Source of the DNA: Synechococcus sp. LTW-R | GTDB taxonomy: Bacteria > Cyanobacteriota > Cyanobacteriia > PCC-6307 > Cyanobiaceae | Length of the DNA stretch: 64,000 bases | Assembly: GCF_014217875.1 (NCBI RefSeq) | Contig: NZ_CP059060.1 | Span: 806,001 to 870,000, forward strand | Reading direction: 5' to 3' | Shown: piece after piece, positions 45,074 through 54,217 of the stretch | Layout of the letters: every line of letters starts with the position of its first letter | How positions within the stretch are numbered: position 1 is the stretch's first letter | Program-made: the position numbers and the translations under genes | Notes under the pieces: generated by a model | What the model saw: only the letters and a program-made list of their open reading frames with translations | What the model was told of the DNA's origin: nothing | The model's database searches: none

Positions 45074-46234
45074 TTAGCTCCGCCAGAGGCGGCAAGGTCC
45101 GTCGCTCATCGCCCGCAGACTGAGCTGACGCATCCAGCCCCAACGCCCCAGGGCCTGCAGGGCCAAGCGTCGCACCAGCAGGAGTGGGGCGAAACGGTTG
45201 GAGAAGAGGCGCACCAGAGCATCGGTGGCCAGCAGCACCAACGCGATATCGAGCACACGGGCACGCCCGTAGGCCCTCGCTAAGGATCGAGGCCGCAGAC
45301 GCCCGTCACCGCACCGCCGGGCCAGACGGTGGAGCTGATCGACGTCGCGCCAGCAGAGGTTCAGGCCTTGGCCGCCAACGGGATGGCAGCGGTGGGCCAC
45401 CTCACCGACGACGATCGTGCCACGACGGGCCAGGGGCCAAGCCCACTCCAGGGCCACCGGAAAGGCCCGGGGCTGATCCAGGAGCACTTCCGCCTGGAGC
45501 TCTTCGGGCAAGGCGGCGCTGAGGGCATCAAGGAAAGCGACACCATCGAGCTGCTCCAACTGGCGCAGGCGCTGCAGCGGCGCACTCCAGACCAATTGGA
45601 AGGCATCACCCCCCAGGGGCAGGACCGCAAAGGGGCCTTCTGGGCGAAACAGCTCCCAGGCCTGGTCCGGGGCCGAGCCCCGCAGGCGCACCTGCACCGT
45701 CAGACAACCCTGGCGGTAGGGCCAGCCCCATTGCCGTATGCGGGCCGCCTGGCGGGTAGCCGAACGGTGACCATCGGCCGCTACCACGAGATCAACGCCG
45801 GCGGAGGGGGGCAGCGGCGGGGTGCCCAGGCTCTCCGCAATGGCTCCCTGCTGGCGGACGGCCTCAAGCAGAACGCGCATCAATTCCCGGTGCTGCAGGA
45901 TCCACCCCACCGGTTGATCGCCCTCCCCCAGCCAGGCCAGGTCGGCGCTCGTAAAGGGCACCTGCAGGTGGGTGGCCCGGTCGCAGAGCTCCAGCCGCCG
46001 AAACGGGGCGAGGGCTGGAGTGAGGGCCTGCCAAAGCCCCAGCCGCAGCAACAGCTCCCGGCTGGAATGGGTCAAGGCATAGGCCCGGTTGCGCGCCTGC
46101 AGGGCAGCGGCATCGAGGGGATCGCAGAGCTCCACCTGCCAGCCGGCTTCCACCAGCGCCAAAGCCGAGAGCGCTCCGGTGGGTCCGGCGCCATTCACCC
46201 GAGCGCGCAGGCTGGAGGGCTGTCTCAGGGGCAC
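45074..46234 (-). CDS. FAD-dependent monooxygenase, UbiH-like
   Basis: The 386-aa protein has the FAD-binding GAGPTGALSALALVEAG, the middle DG motif (LVVAADGHRSATR) and the second FAD motif VGEVAHRCHPVGGQGLNLCW (given as VGEVAHRCHPV and GGQGLNL). This is the UbiH/UbiF/COQ6 class that hydroxylates quinone rings; a plastoquinone or other quinone role is inferred for cyanobacteria. I chose GTG 46234 over TTG 46264. The hli gene lies 70 nt upstream on the same strand and could share its transcript. Confidence 0.85.
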   Translation of the reverse strand: MPLRQPSSLRARVNGAGPTGALSALALVEAGWQVELCDPLDAAALQARNRAYALTHSSRELLLRLGLWQALTPALAPFRRLELCDRATHLQVPFTSADLAWLGEGDQPVGWILQHRELMRVLLEAVRQQGAIAESLGTPPLPPSAGVDLVVAADGHRSATRQAARIRQWGWPYRQGCLTVQVRLRGSAPDQAWELFRPEGPFAVLPLGGDAFQLVWSAPLQRLRQLEQLDGVAFLDALSAALPEELQAEVLLDQPRAFPVALEWAWPLARRGTIVVGEVAHRCHPVGGQGLNLCWRDVDQLHRLARRCGDGRLRPRSLARAYGRARVLDIALVLLATDALVRLFSNRFAPLLLVRRLALQALGRWGWMRQLSLRAMSDGPCRLWRS

Positions 46235-46303
46235 GGAACGAACGGCACAAAAAAACCGCAACACGATTCTGTGCTGCGGCCTTCGTCAAACGAGAGAGGG
46301 AAT

Positions 46304-46558
46304 TCAGCCGAGACCCAGCAGGCCGTGGGTGAAGGACTCACCGCCCAGTGCCAGCTCGGTGGCGAGCAGGGCTATGAAGCCGAGCATGGCCATGCGGCCG
46401 TTCAGCTTTTCAGCGCGGTCATGGAAACCCCAGCCGCTCTCGGCGTCCACCACTTCCATGCGGGGCTCGGTGGCGAAGGCGTTGAGGCGGCCGCCGTCCT
46501 CTTCGGTGACGGTGGCGCCGCGGATCACTGCAGGGGCGGAAGGATTGGCTTGGGTCAT
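46304..46558 (-). CDS. hli: High-light-inducible protein (Hli/Scp)
   Basis: The 84-aa protein has one chlorophyll-binding helix with the signature [20 protein letters not shown]. Hli proteins protect photosystems and chlorophyll synthesis under excess light, binding chlorophyll and carotenoid. The N-terminal half is soluble and acidic (VTEEDGGRL), longer than the shortest hli proteins. ATG 46558 (MTQANPS) follows a clear promoter with repeated GTTACA elements. Confidence 0.95.
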   Translation of the reverse strand: MTQANPSAPAVIRGATVTEEDGGRLNAFATEPRMEVVDAESGWGFHDRAEKLNGRMAMLGFIALLATELALGGESFTHGLLGLG

Positions 46559-46584
46559 CACGCGTCGCTACGGAACTTGACGCA

Positions 46585-46614
46585 ATTGTAACGCAATATT
46601 GCGCGATGTAACAA
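46585..46614 (-). promoter_or_regulatory. hli promoter with HLR1-like GTTACA repeats and internal palindrome
   Basis: On the minus strand, TTGTTA (46614-46609) and TACAAT (46590-46585) form -35/-10 boxes with an 18-bp spacer. Half-sites GTTACATC (46612-46605) and GTTACAAT (46592-46585) start exactly 20 bp apart, and a degenerate one (GCAATATT, 46602-46595) is in phase between. A 12-nt palindrome CGCAATATTGCG fills the spacer (46592-46603). HLR1 sites bound by RpaB have 10-bp-phased GTTACA repeats; assignment here is inference. Confidence 0.65.
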
Positions 46615-46618
46615 GCCC

Positions 46619-47266
46619 TTAGCGAAGCCGCTTGAGGCAGAGCTCCTCGAAGGCCGGGCGGAGCAAGAACGGGTACTCACCCACCCACAGCTTCATCTGG
46701 GGCAACCAAGCATCACTGAGGGCCCCGACCCGGGAGAAGTCCTTGCGCTCACTCAGCACCAGGCAACGCACGACCGCACCCCGGCGGATCTGCTTGTGCT
46801 TTTTGTTGTAGGGAAACCGAACACTGCCGAGGTAGCCGTCTTCGTCCTCTAGCTCCAAGCAGAGCCAGGTGCGGCGGTTCTCGACGGTCTCCAGGCGCCC
46901 CTGCTTGTCGGTGGTCTCCTGGCGACCCTCCACCAGTTCCTTCGTGTAGAGGTCGGCCACTTCCCCCTCAAAGATCGCGGCCGCGGGGTAACGGCGAAGG
47001 GTCGCATTCTTGCGGCTGGCCTCGACGATCGGCCCCCAGAGCACATACAGAAGGAACACCACCCCGACCATCAGCAGGATGGGGGAGGCCTGGCTGTTGA
47101 TGGCCACCCCCTGGCTGATCAACAGGCTGATCACGCCGCCGATGACCGAGATGAAAACCCGCTGCAGCACCTTCTGGGGGTTGCCGCTGCAGAAGTTGAA
47201 CTGAGGGCCAGTGGCCACCGCGGGGATCAGACGCGGCAGCTCTCCGGGGCGAAGCGGGATGAGCAT
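46619..47266 (-). CDS. Conserved membrane protein of unknown function
   Basis: The 215-aa protein starts at ATG 47266. Two hydrophobic helices lie at about residues 38-75 (VFISVIGGVISLLISQGVAI, then LLMVGVVFLLYVLWG). A soluble C-terminal domain follows (ATLRRYPAAAIFEGEVADLY ... WLPQMKLWVGEYPFLLRP). It is sometimes labelled a phosphate permease, but I see no permease motif. It lies 26 nt after dapB. Confidence 0.7.
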   Translation of the reverse strand: MLIPLRPGELPRLIPAVATGPQFNFCSGNPQKVLQRVFISVIGGVISLLISQGVAINSQASPILLMVGVVFLLYVLWGPIVEASRKNATLRRYPAAAIFEGEVADLYTKELVEGRQETTDKQGRLETVENRRTWLCLELEDEDGYLGSVRFPYNKKHKQIRRGAVVRCLVLSERKDFSRVGALSDAWLPQMKLWVGEYPFLLRPAFEELCLKRLR

Positions 47267-47292
47267 GGCGCCAGTGTCTGCTGCAGAGGGGA

Positions 47293-48147
47293 TTAGAGCA
47301 AGCGCTCCAGGCCGTAAACCAGGCCCTCCAACTGACGCACCTTGCGGGCCGTCAGCAACACGCCGGGCATGTAGGCCGAGCGATCGATCGTGTCGTGGCG
47401 AAGGGTATAGGTCTCGCCCGGGGCACCAAACATCACCTCTTGATGGGCCACCAGACCGGGAAGGCGGATGGAGTGCAGCCGCAGACCGCTCTCCCGCTGT
47501 CCGCCCCGGCAACCCGCCAGGGTTTCGTGCTCCTCCACCTGCAGCGGATTGAACGACTTGCCCAGGTCCTCCATCAACTCGGCCGTCTTGATGCAAGTGC
47601 CGCTCGGGGCATCGGCCTTGCGGTTGTGGTGCAGCTCGCTCAGCTCGGCGAAGTCATAGAAGCGGGCCGCCGCCGCAGCGGCCTGCTGCAGGAGAACCAT
47701 CCCAACGGAGAAGTTCGGAATCACGGCACCGCCCACGGACGCCTTGGCAGCAAATGCGGCTAGCTCACTGAGTTGTTCGGGGCTCAGGCCAGTGGTGCCG
47801 ATCACCGGATGGACCCCGTAGGCGATGGCGGCACGGGTGTGCTCGTAGACCACCGACGGATGGGTGAAATCCACGAGAACCGCGCCCTGGCCTGGTCCGT
47901 CATTGCGCACAGCCTGGCTGGCCTGGCAGAGGGTGCCCTCGAAGTCAGCGGTGATCGCCACCTCCAACTCCCCAAGGCCGAGCTCCAGACCCACATCCGC
48001 GCCTTCCTTATCGGGGGTGGTGTCGACCGCGCCCACCAGCTGGCAATCGGCGGCGGCGACAACGGTTTTGATCACCTCGGCACCCATCCGGCCCAAGGCG
48101 CCAGCCACCACAACGGAGAGGGGCTTGCTGGCGGGGGCCTGAGTCAT
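47293..48147 (-). CDS. dapB: 4-hydroxy-tetrahydrodipicolinate reductase
   Basis: DapB acts in lysine and diaminopimelate synthesis. The 284-aa protein has the NAD(P) motif [14 protein letters not shown], the catalytic [14 protein letters not shown] and the substrate block [15 protein letters not shown] 48147 gives the usual size; a longer in-frame reading upstream is not supported. It diverges from chlH across a 156-nt gap with no obvious shared operator. Confidence 0.96.
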   Translation of the reverse strand: MTQAPASKPLSVVVAGALGRMGAEVIKTVVAAADCQLVGAVDTTPDKEGADVGLELGLGELEVAITADFEGTLCQASQAVRNDGPGQGAVLVDFTHPSVVYEHTRAAIAYGVHPVIGTTGLSPEQLSELAAFAAKASVGGAVIPNFSVGMVLLQQAAAAAARFYDFAELSELHHNRKADAPSGTCIKTAELMEDLGKSFNPLQVEEHETLAGCRGGQRESGLRLHSIRLPGLVAHQEVMFGAPGETYTLRHDTIDRSAYMPGVLLTARKVRQLEGLVYGLERLL

Positions 48148-48303
48148 CGGGAGAAGGGGACGGTGGCTCGAGCCTATGTCGCGCCAATACCACGCCTTCC
48201 GGGGTCGAGGAACCCCCCGAGAGCTCCTGTTACAGCAACGAAAGACCCTCGCGCAGCCAGCGCAGTCCTTCGTAGGCTCCTTCACATTGCTCAATCAGCG
48301 CGA

Positions 48304-51300
48304 ATGTTCACGCAGGTCCGCTCAGCTTCCCGCCGCGTCAGCCCCGCGGAGGTGAATGGCCGGGCCGTGATGAAAGCGGTCTATGTGGTTCTAGAGCCCC
48401 AGTACCAGAACGCGCTGACCCAAGCAGCCACCGCCCTCAACGACGCCAATGGCTCGATCGCCATTGATCTGAGCGGGTATCTGATCGAAGAGCTTCGAGA
48501 CCCTGATAACTACGCCGACTTCTGCGCCGATGTCGCTGAGGCCGATGTCTTCGTCGCCTCGCTGATTTTCATCGAAGACCTGGCCCAGAAGGTCGTCGAT
48601 GCGGTGGCTCCCCACCGCGACCGACTGAAGGCGGCTGTGGTCTTCCCCTCCATGCCGGAGGTGATGCGCCTGAACAAGCTGGGCAGCTTCTCGATGGCCC
48701 AGCTCGGTCAGAGCAAGTCGGCCATCGCCGGCTTCATGAAAAAGCGCAAGGAGGCCGGCGGCGCCGGGTTCCAGGACGCCATGTTGAAGCTGCTCAACAC
48801 CCTCCCGACGGTGTTGAAGTACCTGCCGGTGGAGAAGGCGCAGGACGCCCGCTCCTTCATGCTCAGCTTCCAGTACTGGCTGGGCGGTACCCCGGACAAC
48901 CTCCGGAACTTCCTGCTGATGCTGGCGGACAAGTACGTCTTCCCCCGCAACAGCGAGGACCGTCCCGAGATCCAAGTGGCTGATCCCGAGGTCTTCCCCG
49001 ACCTGGGCATCTGGCACCCCCTGGCTCCCTCGATGTTCGAGGACCTCAAGGAGTACCTCAACTGGAACGCCAGTCGCCAAGACCTGAGCGACAAAGCACG
49101 CAAGGGCCCCGTGATCGGCCTGGTGCTTCAGCGCAGCCACATCGTCACCGGCGATGAGGCCCACTACGTTGCCGTCATCCAGGAACTGGAGTTCCGGGGC
49201 GCCACAGTCATCCCCGTCTTCTGCGGCGGCCTGGACTTCACCAAGCCGGTCAATGCCTTCTTCTATGACCCGCTGAACCCCGACCAGCCCCTCGTGGATG
49301 GCGTGGTCTCCTTGACCGGCTTCGCCCTGGTCGGCGGCCCCGCTCGCCAGGACCACCCCAAGGCAATTGAGGTCCTCAAGAAGCTCAATCGCCCCTACAT
49401 GGTGGCGCTGCCCCTGGTCTTCCAAACCACCCAGGAGTGGGAAGAGAGCGACCTGGGTCTGCACCCGGTTCAGGTGGCCCTTCAGATCGCCATCCCCGAG
49501 CTCGACGGCGCAATCGAGCCGATCGTGCTGTCCGGCCGCGATGACGCCACCGGTAAAGCCCACACCCTGCAGGACCGGGTGGATGCCATTGCGGAACGGG
49601 CCATCCGTTGGGCCTCCCTGCGAATCAAGCCTCGCAGCGATAAGAAGCTGGCGATCACCGTCTTCAGCTTCCCCCCCGACAAGGGCAACGTCGGCACCGC
49701 GGCCTACCTGGACGTCTTCGGCTCCATCCACCGCTTGATGGAAGAGATGCGCGCCAAGGGCTACGACGTCAGCGGTCTGCCCCGCAACTCCAAGGAGCTG
49801 ATGGAGGCGGTCCTCCAGGACCCAGAGGCCCTCGAGGGTGCACCGGAACTGGCCATCGCCCACCGGATGAGCGTTGAGGAATACGAACGCCTCACGCCCT
49901 ACTCGGAGCGCCTCGAGGAGAACTGGGGCAAGCCCCCCGGCAACTTGAACAGCGACGGCACCAACCTGCTGATCTTCGGTCGCCACTTCGGCAACGTCTT
50001 CGTCGGCGTTCAGCCCACCTTTGGCTACGAGGGTGACCCGATGCGGCTGCTGTACTCCCGCAGTGCCAGCCCCCACCACGGCTTCGCCGCCTACTACACC
50101 TATCTCGAGAAGGTCTGGGGTACAGACGCGGTGCTGCACTTCGGCACCCACGGCTCCCTGGAGTTCATGCCCGGTAAGCAGATGGGCATGAGCGAGACCT
50201 GCTACCCCGACTCGCTGATCGGCGCCCTGCCGAACCTCTACTACTACGCCGCCAACAACCCATCGGAAGCCACCATCGCCAAGCGGCGGGGCTACGCCGA
50301 AACCATCAGCTACCTGACCCCTCCGGCTGAGAACGCCGGTCTCTACAAGGGCCTAAAGGAGCTGGGCGAACTGGTGGGCTCCTACCAGCAACTGCGTGAG
50401 AGCTCCCGCGGCGTCCAAATCGTCAATGCCGTGGTCGAAACCGCACGCCAGTGCAACCTCGACAAGGACGTTGAGCTGCCCGAGATCGATGCCAGCGAGC
50501 TGGACCTCGACGGCCGCGATGGCGTCGTCGGTGCGGTCTATCGCCAACTGATGGAGATCGAGAGCCGCCTGCTGCCCTGCGGTCTGCACACCATCGGCAA
50601 GCCCCCCACGGCTGAAGAGGCGATTGCCACGTTGGTCAACATCGCTGCTCTTGAGCGCGAGGAAGAGGGCATCCGCTCCCTGCCTGCCCTGCTGGCGGAA
50701 AGCAAAGGACGCACGATCGCCGACGTCTACCAGGGCAACGACGAGGGCGTGCTCGCCGATGTGGAGCTCAACCGCGTCATCACCGAAACCTCCCGCGCCG
50801 CCATCGGCGCCATGGTCAAGGCCGTCACCGGCAGCGATGGCCGGGTGACCCTGCGCCGCAACTTCGGTTGGTTCTACGACCTGCTCGAGCGCTTCGGCTT
50901 CAAGCTGCCCAGCCCCTGGCTGAGTGCCTGCAACGCCGCTGGCTTCCCCGACGTCGATCAAGCCGAGCTGGAGACGCTCTTTGGCTACCTGCAGTTCTGC
51001 CTTGAGCAGGTTTGCGCGGATTTGGAGATGGAGAGCCTGTTGAAGGCCCTCGATGGCGAGTACGTCCTCCCCGGCCCCGGCGGTGATCCGATCCGGAACC
51101 CCAACGTGCTGCCCAGCGGCAAAAACCTCCACGCCCTCGACCCCCAGGCCATTCCGACCCGGGCCGCCGTGGCCGCCGCCAAGGTGGTGGTGGACCGTCT
51201 GATTGAACGTCAGCGCGAGGAACAGGGCACCTGGCCCGAGACCATCGCCTGCGTGCTCTGGGGCACCGACAACATCAAGACCTACGGCGAATCGCTGGCC

Positions 51301-52308
51301 CAGATCCTCTGGTTCATCGGTGCCCGTCCGGTGCCCGACTCCCTGGGCCGGGTGAACAAGCTGGAGTTGATCCCCCTCGAAGAGCTGGGCCGTCCCCGCG
51401 TCGATGTTGTGGTGAACTGCAGCGGCGTCTTCCGCGACCTGTTCATCAACCAGATGGCCCTGATTGACCAGGGCGTGAAGATGGCCGCCGAGGCCGATGA
51501 GCCCCTGGAGATGAACTTCGTGCGCAAGCACGCCCAGGAGCAGTCCGAGAAGGAAGGCGTTTCCCTTCGGGATGCGGCGACCAGGGTGTTCTCGAACGCC
51601 AGTGGCAGCTACAGCTCCAACGTCAACCTGGCGGTTGAGAACAGCACCTGGGAAGAGGAGAACGAGCTGCAGGAGATGTACCTCTCCCGCAAGACCTTCG
51701 CCTTCAACGCCGACAACCCCGGCGAGATGAACCAGAAGCGCGAGATGTTCGAGTCGGTCATGAAGACCGCCGATGTCACCTTCCAGAACCTGGATTCAGC
51801 GGAGATCTCCCTCACCGACGTGAGCCACTACTTCGACAGTGACCCCACCAAGCTGATCCAAGGGCTGCGGGATGACGGCAAGGCTCCCTCAAGCTACATC
51901 GCCGACACCACCACGGCAAACGCCCAGGTCCGCTCCTTGAGCGAGACGATCCGCCTGGATTCACGCACCAAGCTGCTCAATCCGAAGTGGTACGAGGGCA
52001 TGCTCGATTCCGGCTACGAGGGTGTGCGTGAAGTCGCCAAGCGCCTGAACTTCACCCTGGGCTGGAGTGCGACCAGTGGTTCCGTGGACAACTTCGTCTA
52101 CGAAGAAGCCAACGAGACCTTCATCAACGATCCCGAGATGCGCAAGCGTCTAATGGATCTCAACCCCCACAGCTTCCGCCGCATCGTCGGCACGCTGCTG
52201 GAGGTGAATGGCCGGGGCTACTGGGAGACCTCCGACGAGAACATCGAACAACTCCAGGAGATCTACCAGGAGATCGAAGACCGGATCGAAGGCGTCAGCG
52301 AGGGCTGA
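48304..52308 (+). CDS. chlH: Magnesium chelatase subunit H
   Basis: ChlH binds protoporphyrin IX and carries out Mg insertion with ChlI and ChlD, committing the tetrapyrrole to chlorophyll. The 1334-aa protein runs from [12 protein letters not shown] through [19 protein letters not shown] (split [11 protein letters not shown]), [18 protein letters not shown] and DFFVHRKH-like C-terminal blocks (here [12 protein letters not shown] and [20 protein letters not shown] in parts). Length fits the family. I chose ATG 48304; the open frame extends upstream over dapB and is spurious. A terminator with a UUCG tetraloop follows. Confidence 0.97.
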   Translation: MFTQVRSASRRVSPAEVNGRAVMKAVYVVLEPQYQNALTQAATALNDANGSIAIDLSGYLIEELRDPDNYADFCADVAEADVFVASLIFIEDLAQKVVDAVAPHRDRLKAAVVFPSMPEVMRLNKLGSFSMAQLGQSKSAIAGFMKKRKEAGGAGFQDAMLKLLNTLPTVLKYLPVEKAQDARSFMLSFQYWLGGTPDNLRNFLLMLADKYVFPRNSEDRPEIQVADPEVFPDLGIWHPLAPSMFEDLKEYLNWNASRQDLSDKARKGPVIGLVLQRSHIVTGDEAHYVAVIQELEFRGATVIPVFCGGLDFTKPVNAFFYDPLNPDQPLVDGVVSLTGFALVGGPARQDHPKAIEVLKKLNRPYMVALPLVFQTTQEWEESDLGLHPVQVALQIAIPELDGAIEPIVLSGRDDATGKAHTLQDRVDAIAERAIRWASLRIKPRSDKKLAITVFSFPPDKGNVGTAAYLDVFGSIHRLMEEMRAKGYDVSGLPRNSKELMEAVLQDPEALEGAPELAIAHRMSVEEYERLTPYSERLEENWGKPPGNLNSDGTNLLIFGRHFGNVFVGVQPTFGYEGDPMRLLYSRSASPHHGFAAYYTYLEKVWGTDAVLHFGTHGSLEFMPGKQMGMSETCYPDSLIGALPNLYYYAANNPSEATIAKRRGYAETISYLTPPAENAGLYKGLKELGELVGSYQQLRESSRGVQIVNAVVETARQCNLDKDVELPEIDASELDLDGRDGVVGAVYRQLMEIESRLLPCGLHTIGKPPTAEEAIATLVNIAALEREEEGIRSLPALLAESKGRTIADVYQGNDEGVLADVELNRVITETSRAAIGAMVKAVTGSDGRVTLRRNFGWFYDLLERFGFKLPSPWLSACNAAGFPDVDQAELETLFGYLQFCLEQVCADLEMESLLKALDGEYVLPGPGGDPIRNPNVLPSGKNLHALDPQAIPTRAAVAAAKVVVDRLIERQREEQGTWPETIACVLWGTDNIKTYGESLAQILWFIGARPVPDSLGRVNKLELIPLEELGRPRVDVVVNCSGVFRDLFINQMALIDQGVKMAAEADEPLEMNFVRKHAQEQSEKEGVSLRDAATRVFSNASGSYSSNVNLAVENSTWEEENELQEMYLSRKTFAFNADNPGEMNQKREMFESVMKTADVTFQNLDSAEISLTDVSHYFDSDPTKLIQGLRDDGKAPSSYIADTTTANAQVRSLSETIRLDSRTKLLNPKWYEGMLDSGYEGVREVAKRLNFTLGWSATSGSVDNFVYEEANETFINDPEMRKRLMDLNPHSFRRIVGTLLEVNGRGYWETSDENIEQLQEIYQEIEDRIEGVSEG

Positions 52309-52331
52309 GTTTCAACAAGACATCCACTCAT

Positions 52332-52352
52332 GCCCCTTCGGGGGCCTTTTTT
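52332..52352 (+). terminator. Rho-independent terminator of chlH
   Basis: The stem gcccc (52332-52336) and ggggc (52341-52345) closes a UUCG-type tetraloop (ttcg), then c and six T. It begins 23 nt after chlH and lies just before the end of the convergent folP gene. Confidence 0.9.
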
Positions 52353-52358
52353 ATTGGT

Positions 52359-53192
52359 CTAACGCCAGAGCGCATCCGCCATCCGTGTGACCTGGGCGAT
52401 GGCCGCCCCGTCATGAACGCGCACCACGTCGACACCAGCCGCGACGCAGCGCGCCACCACCGCCGCGGTTCCCCAGAGACGTGCCTTCGGCCGGGGCTCA
52501 TTCAGAAGAGCACCGATGAATCGTTTCCGGGACGGCCCCACCAACAGCGGGATGCCGTCGACCTTGAGCCGTTCGAGTCCCCGCAGGAGCTCAAGGTTTT
52601 GCTCGGTGGTCTTCGCAAAGCCCAGCCCCGGATCCCAGATCAGCTGGTCCTGGCGGATGCCGGCCGCCAAGGCCGTTTCCGTGGACAGGCGCAACTCCCG
52701 CAGCACCCCCGCAACGACACCAGCTGCGCCGTAATCAACGAGGCCATCCATCGTCTGGCTATCGCCGCGGGAGTGCATCAAGACGTAGGGGCAGCCGACA
52801 TCCGCCACCACCTTGAGGATCTCGGGATCTCGGCAACCGCCGCTGATGTCATTGATCCAATCCGCACCGGCTTCGAGGGCTGCTGCCGCGACGGAGGCGC
52901 GATAGGTGTCGACCGAGATCAGGGCCGGAAGCGACTCGGCGTCGATGGCCGCACGAATGAGACGCAGGCTGGGGAGCAGACGTCGCAGCTCTTCCGCTGA
53001 TCCGACATCCTCTGCATTGGGTCGCGTGCTCTGGGCGCCCAGATCAAGTACGGACACGCCAGCGGTGGCGAATCGCAGGGCCTGTTTCAGCGCTTGATCG
53101 GGATGATCGAACCTCCCCCCATCGCTGAAAGAATCGGGGGTGAGATTGATCACCCCCATCACCTGGGTGCGCTGGCCCCAGGAGCCCCCCAT
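52359..53192 (-). CDS. folP: Dihydropteroate synthase
   Basis: FolP joins pterin pyrophosphate and p-aminobenzoate in folate synthesis. The 277-aa protein has VMGVINLTPDSFSDGGRF, DLGAQSTRP, NDISGG and GPSRKRFIG near the end. ATG 53192 overlaps the tpiA stop by one base (TGATG), so the two genes are coupled. An extended upstream reading would pass through tpiA and is rejected. Confidence 0.96.
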   Translation of the reverse strand: MGGSWGQRTQVMGVINLTPDSFSDGGRFDHPDQALKQALRFATAGVSVLDLGAQSTRPNAEDVGSAEELRRLLPSLRLIRAAIDAESLPALISVDTYRASVAAAALEAGADWINDISGGCRDPEILKVVADVGCPYVLMHSRGDSQTMDGLVDYGAAGVVAGVLRELRLSTETALAAGIRQDQLIWDPGLGFAKTTEQNLELLRGLERLKVDGIPLLVGPSRKRFIGALLNEPRPKARLWGTAAVVARCVAAGVDVVRVHDGAAIAQVTRMADALWR

Positions 53193-53947
53193 CAGACGGG
53201 CTGGAAGTTCGCGATCCGAGCGAATCCTTCTGGATCCAGGGAAGCGCCACCGACGAGGACCCCGTCGATATCGCTTTGGGCCATCAGTTGATCGATGGTG
53301 GCGGGGTTCACGGAACCGCCGTACTGAACGACAACCTCGGGGTAGCCGACCCACTCGCGGATCAGGCCGCAGATGCGGTTGGCCTCACTGGCTTCACAGG
53401 TCTTGCCGGTACCAATCGCCCAGATCGGCTCGTAGGCCACGATCAGTTTGGAGTGATCGAGACCATCCACCCCCTGCTGGACCTGGCGGCGGATCACCTT
53501 CTCGGCCTCACCGGCTTCCCGCTGGGAGTCACTCTCACCCACACACAGGATCGGGATGATCCCGTGCTTCTGGGCGCTGCGGGCCCGCAGGTTGATCTGC
53601 TCGTCGGTCTCGCTGTAGTACTTGCGGGGCTCGCTATGGCCAACGATGGCGTGGCTGACGCCGTGCTCGAGCAGCATCCCGGCGGAGACCATCCCGGTGA
53701 AGGCGCCCTTCTCCTGCCAGTGGATGTTCTGAGCAGAAATCTGAATACCGCTGCCGGCCAGGGCACTGCTCAGGGTCGCGATGGCGGTGAAGGGCGGAGC
53801 CAGCACCACCTCGCGATCGCTGGGCAGGTTGGCCACCAGGGGCTTGAAGGCTTCCGCAAAGGCCTGCGCTTCAGCGCAGGTCATGTGCATCTTCCAATTG
53901 CCCGCGATGACAGCCTTGCCCACTGGGTTCTTCGGTTGATCAGCCAC
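53192..53947 (-). CDS. tpiA: Triosephosphate isomerase
   Basis: TpiA interconverts glyceraldehyde-3-phosphate and dihydroxyacetone phosphate. The 251-aa protein has GNWKMHMT (catalytic Lys), [10 protein letters not shown] (His) and [14 protein letters not shown] (Glu) with the GGSVNP phosphate loop. GTG 53947 is the start, 22 nt after the S4 gene. Confidence 0.97.
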   Translation of the reverse strand: MADQPKNPVGKAVIAGNWKMHMTCAEAQAFAEAFKPLVANLPSDREVVLAPPFTAIATLSSALAGSGIQISAQNIHWQEKGAFTGMVSAGMLLEHGVSHAIVGHSEPRKYYSETDEQINLRARSAQKHGIIPILCVGESDSQREAGEAEKVIRRQVQQGVDGLDHSKLIVAYEPIWAIGTGKTCEASEANRICGLIREWVGYPEVVVQYGGSVNPATIDQLMAQSDIDGVLVGGASLDPEGFARIANFQPV

Positions 53948-53968
53948 CCAACCTAAAGCCTTGCGAGA

Positions 53969-54193
53969 TCAGGATTCTTCCGGGGGCTTCTCCACGACAT
54001 GGGTCTGTCCATCCAGCTCCACCCTGTCACCGGGCTTGAGCTTGCGGCCGCGCTGGGTCTCCTGAAAGCCATTAACCCGAACTTCTCCCCCCTGGATGCG
54101 CTGCTTGGCCTCACCACCGGTGAACACCAGGCCTTGCCACTTGAGGAATTGATCAAGGCGAATCGCTTCTGCCGCCGAAGGGGTACCGCTCAA
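53969..54193 (-). CDS. S4-domain RNA-binding protein
   Basis: The 74-aa protein is almost only an S4 domain: IRLDQFLKWQGLVFTGGEAK, then VRVNGFQETQRGRKLKPGD. Single S4 proteins bind structured RNA, often rRNA or tRNA, in translation quality control. The start appears to be TTG 54193 next to a T run; no ATG lies upstream. It heads a run with tpiA and folP. Confidence 0.82.
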   Translation of the reverse strand: MSGTPSAAEAIRLDQFLKWQGLVFTGGEAKQRIQGGEVRVNGFQETQRGRKLKPGDRVELDGQTHVVEKPPEES

Positions 54194-54217
54194 AAAAAGC
54201 GCTGATAGCTTGCCCCG

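Noticed and set aside
47773-48303. Upstream extension of chlH through dapB
   Set aside because: The protein similarity to ChlH begins at ATG 48304; the upstream part is the antisense of dapB.
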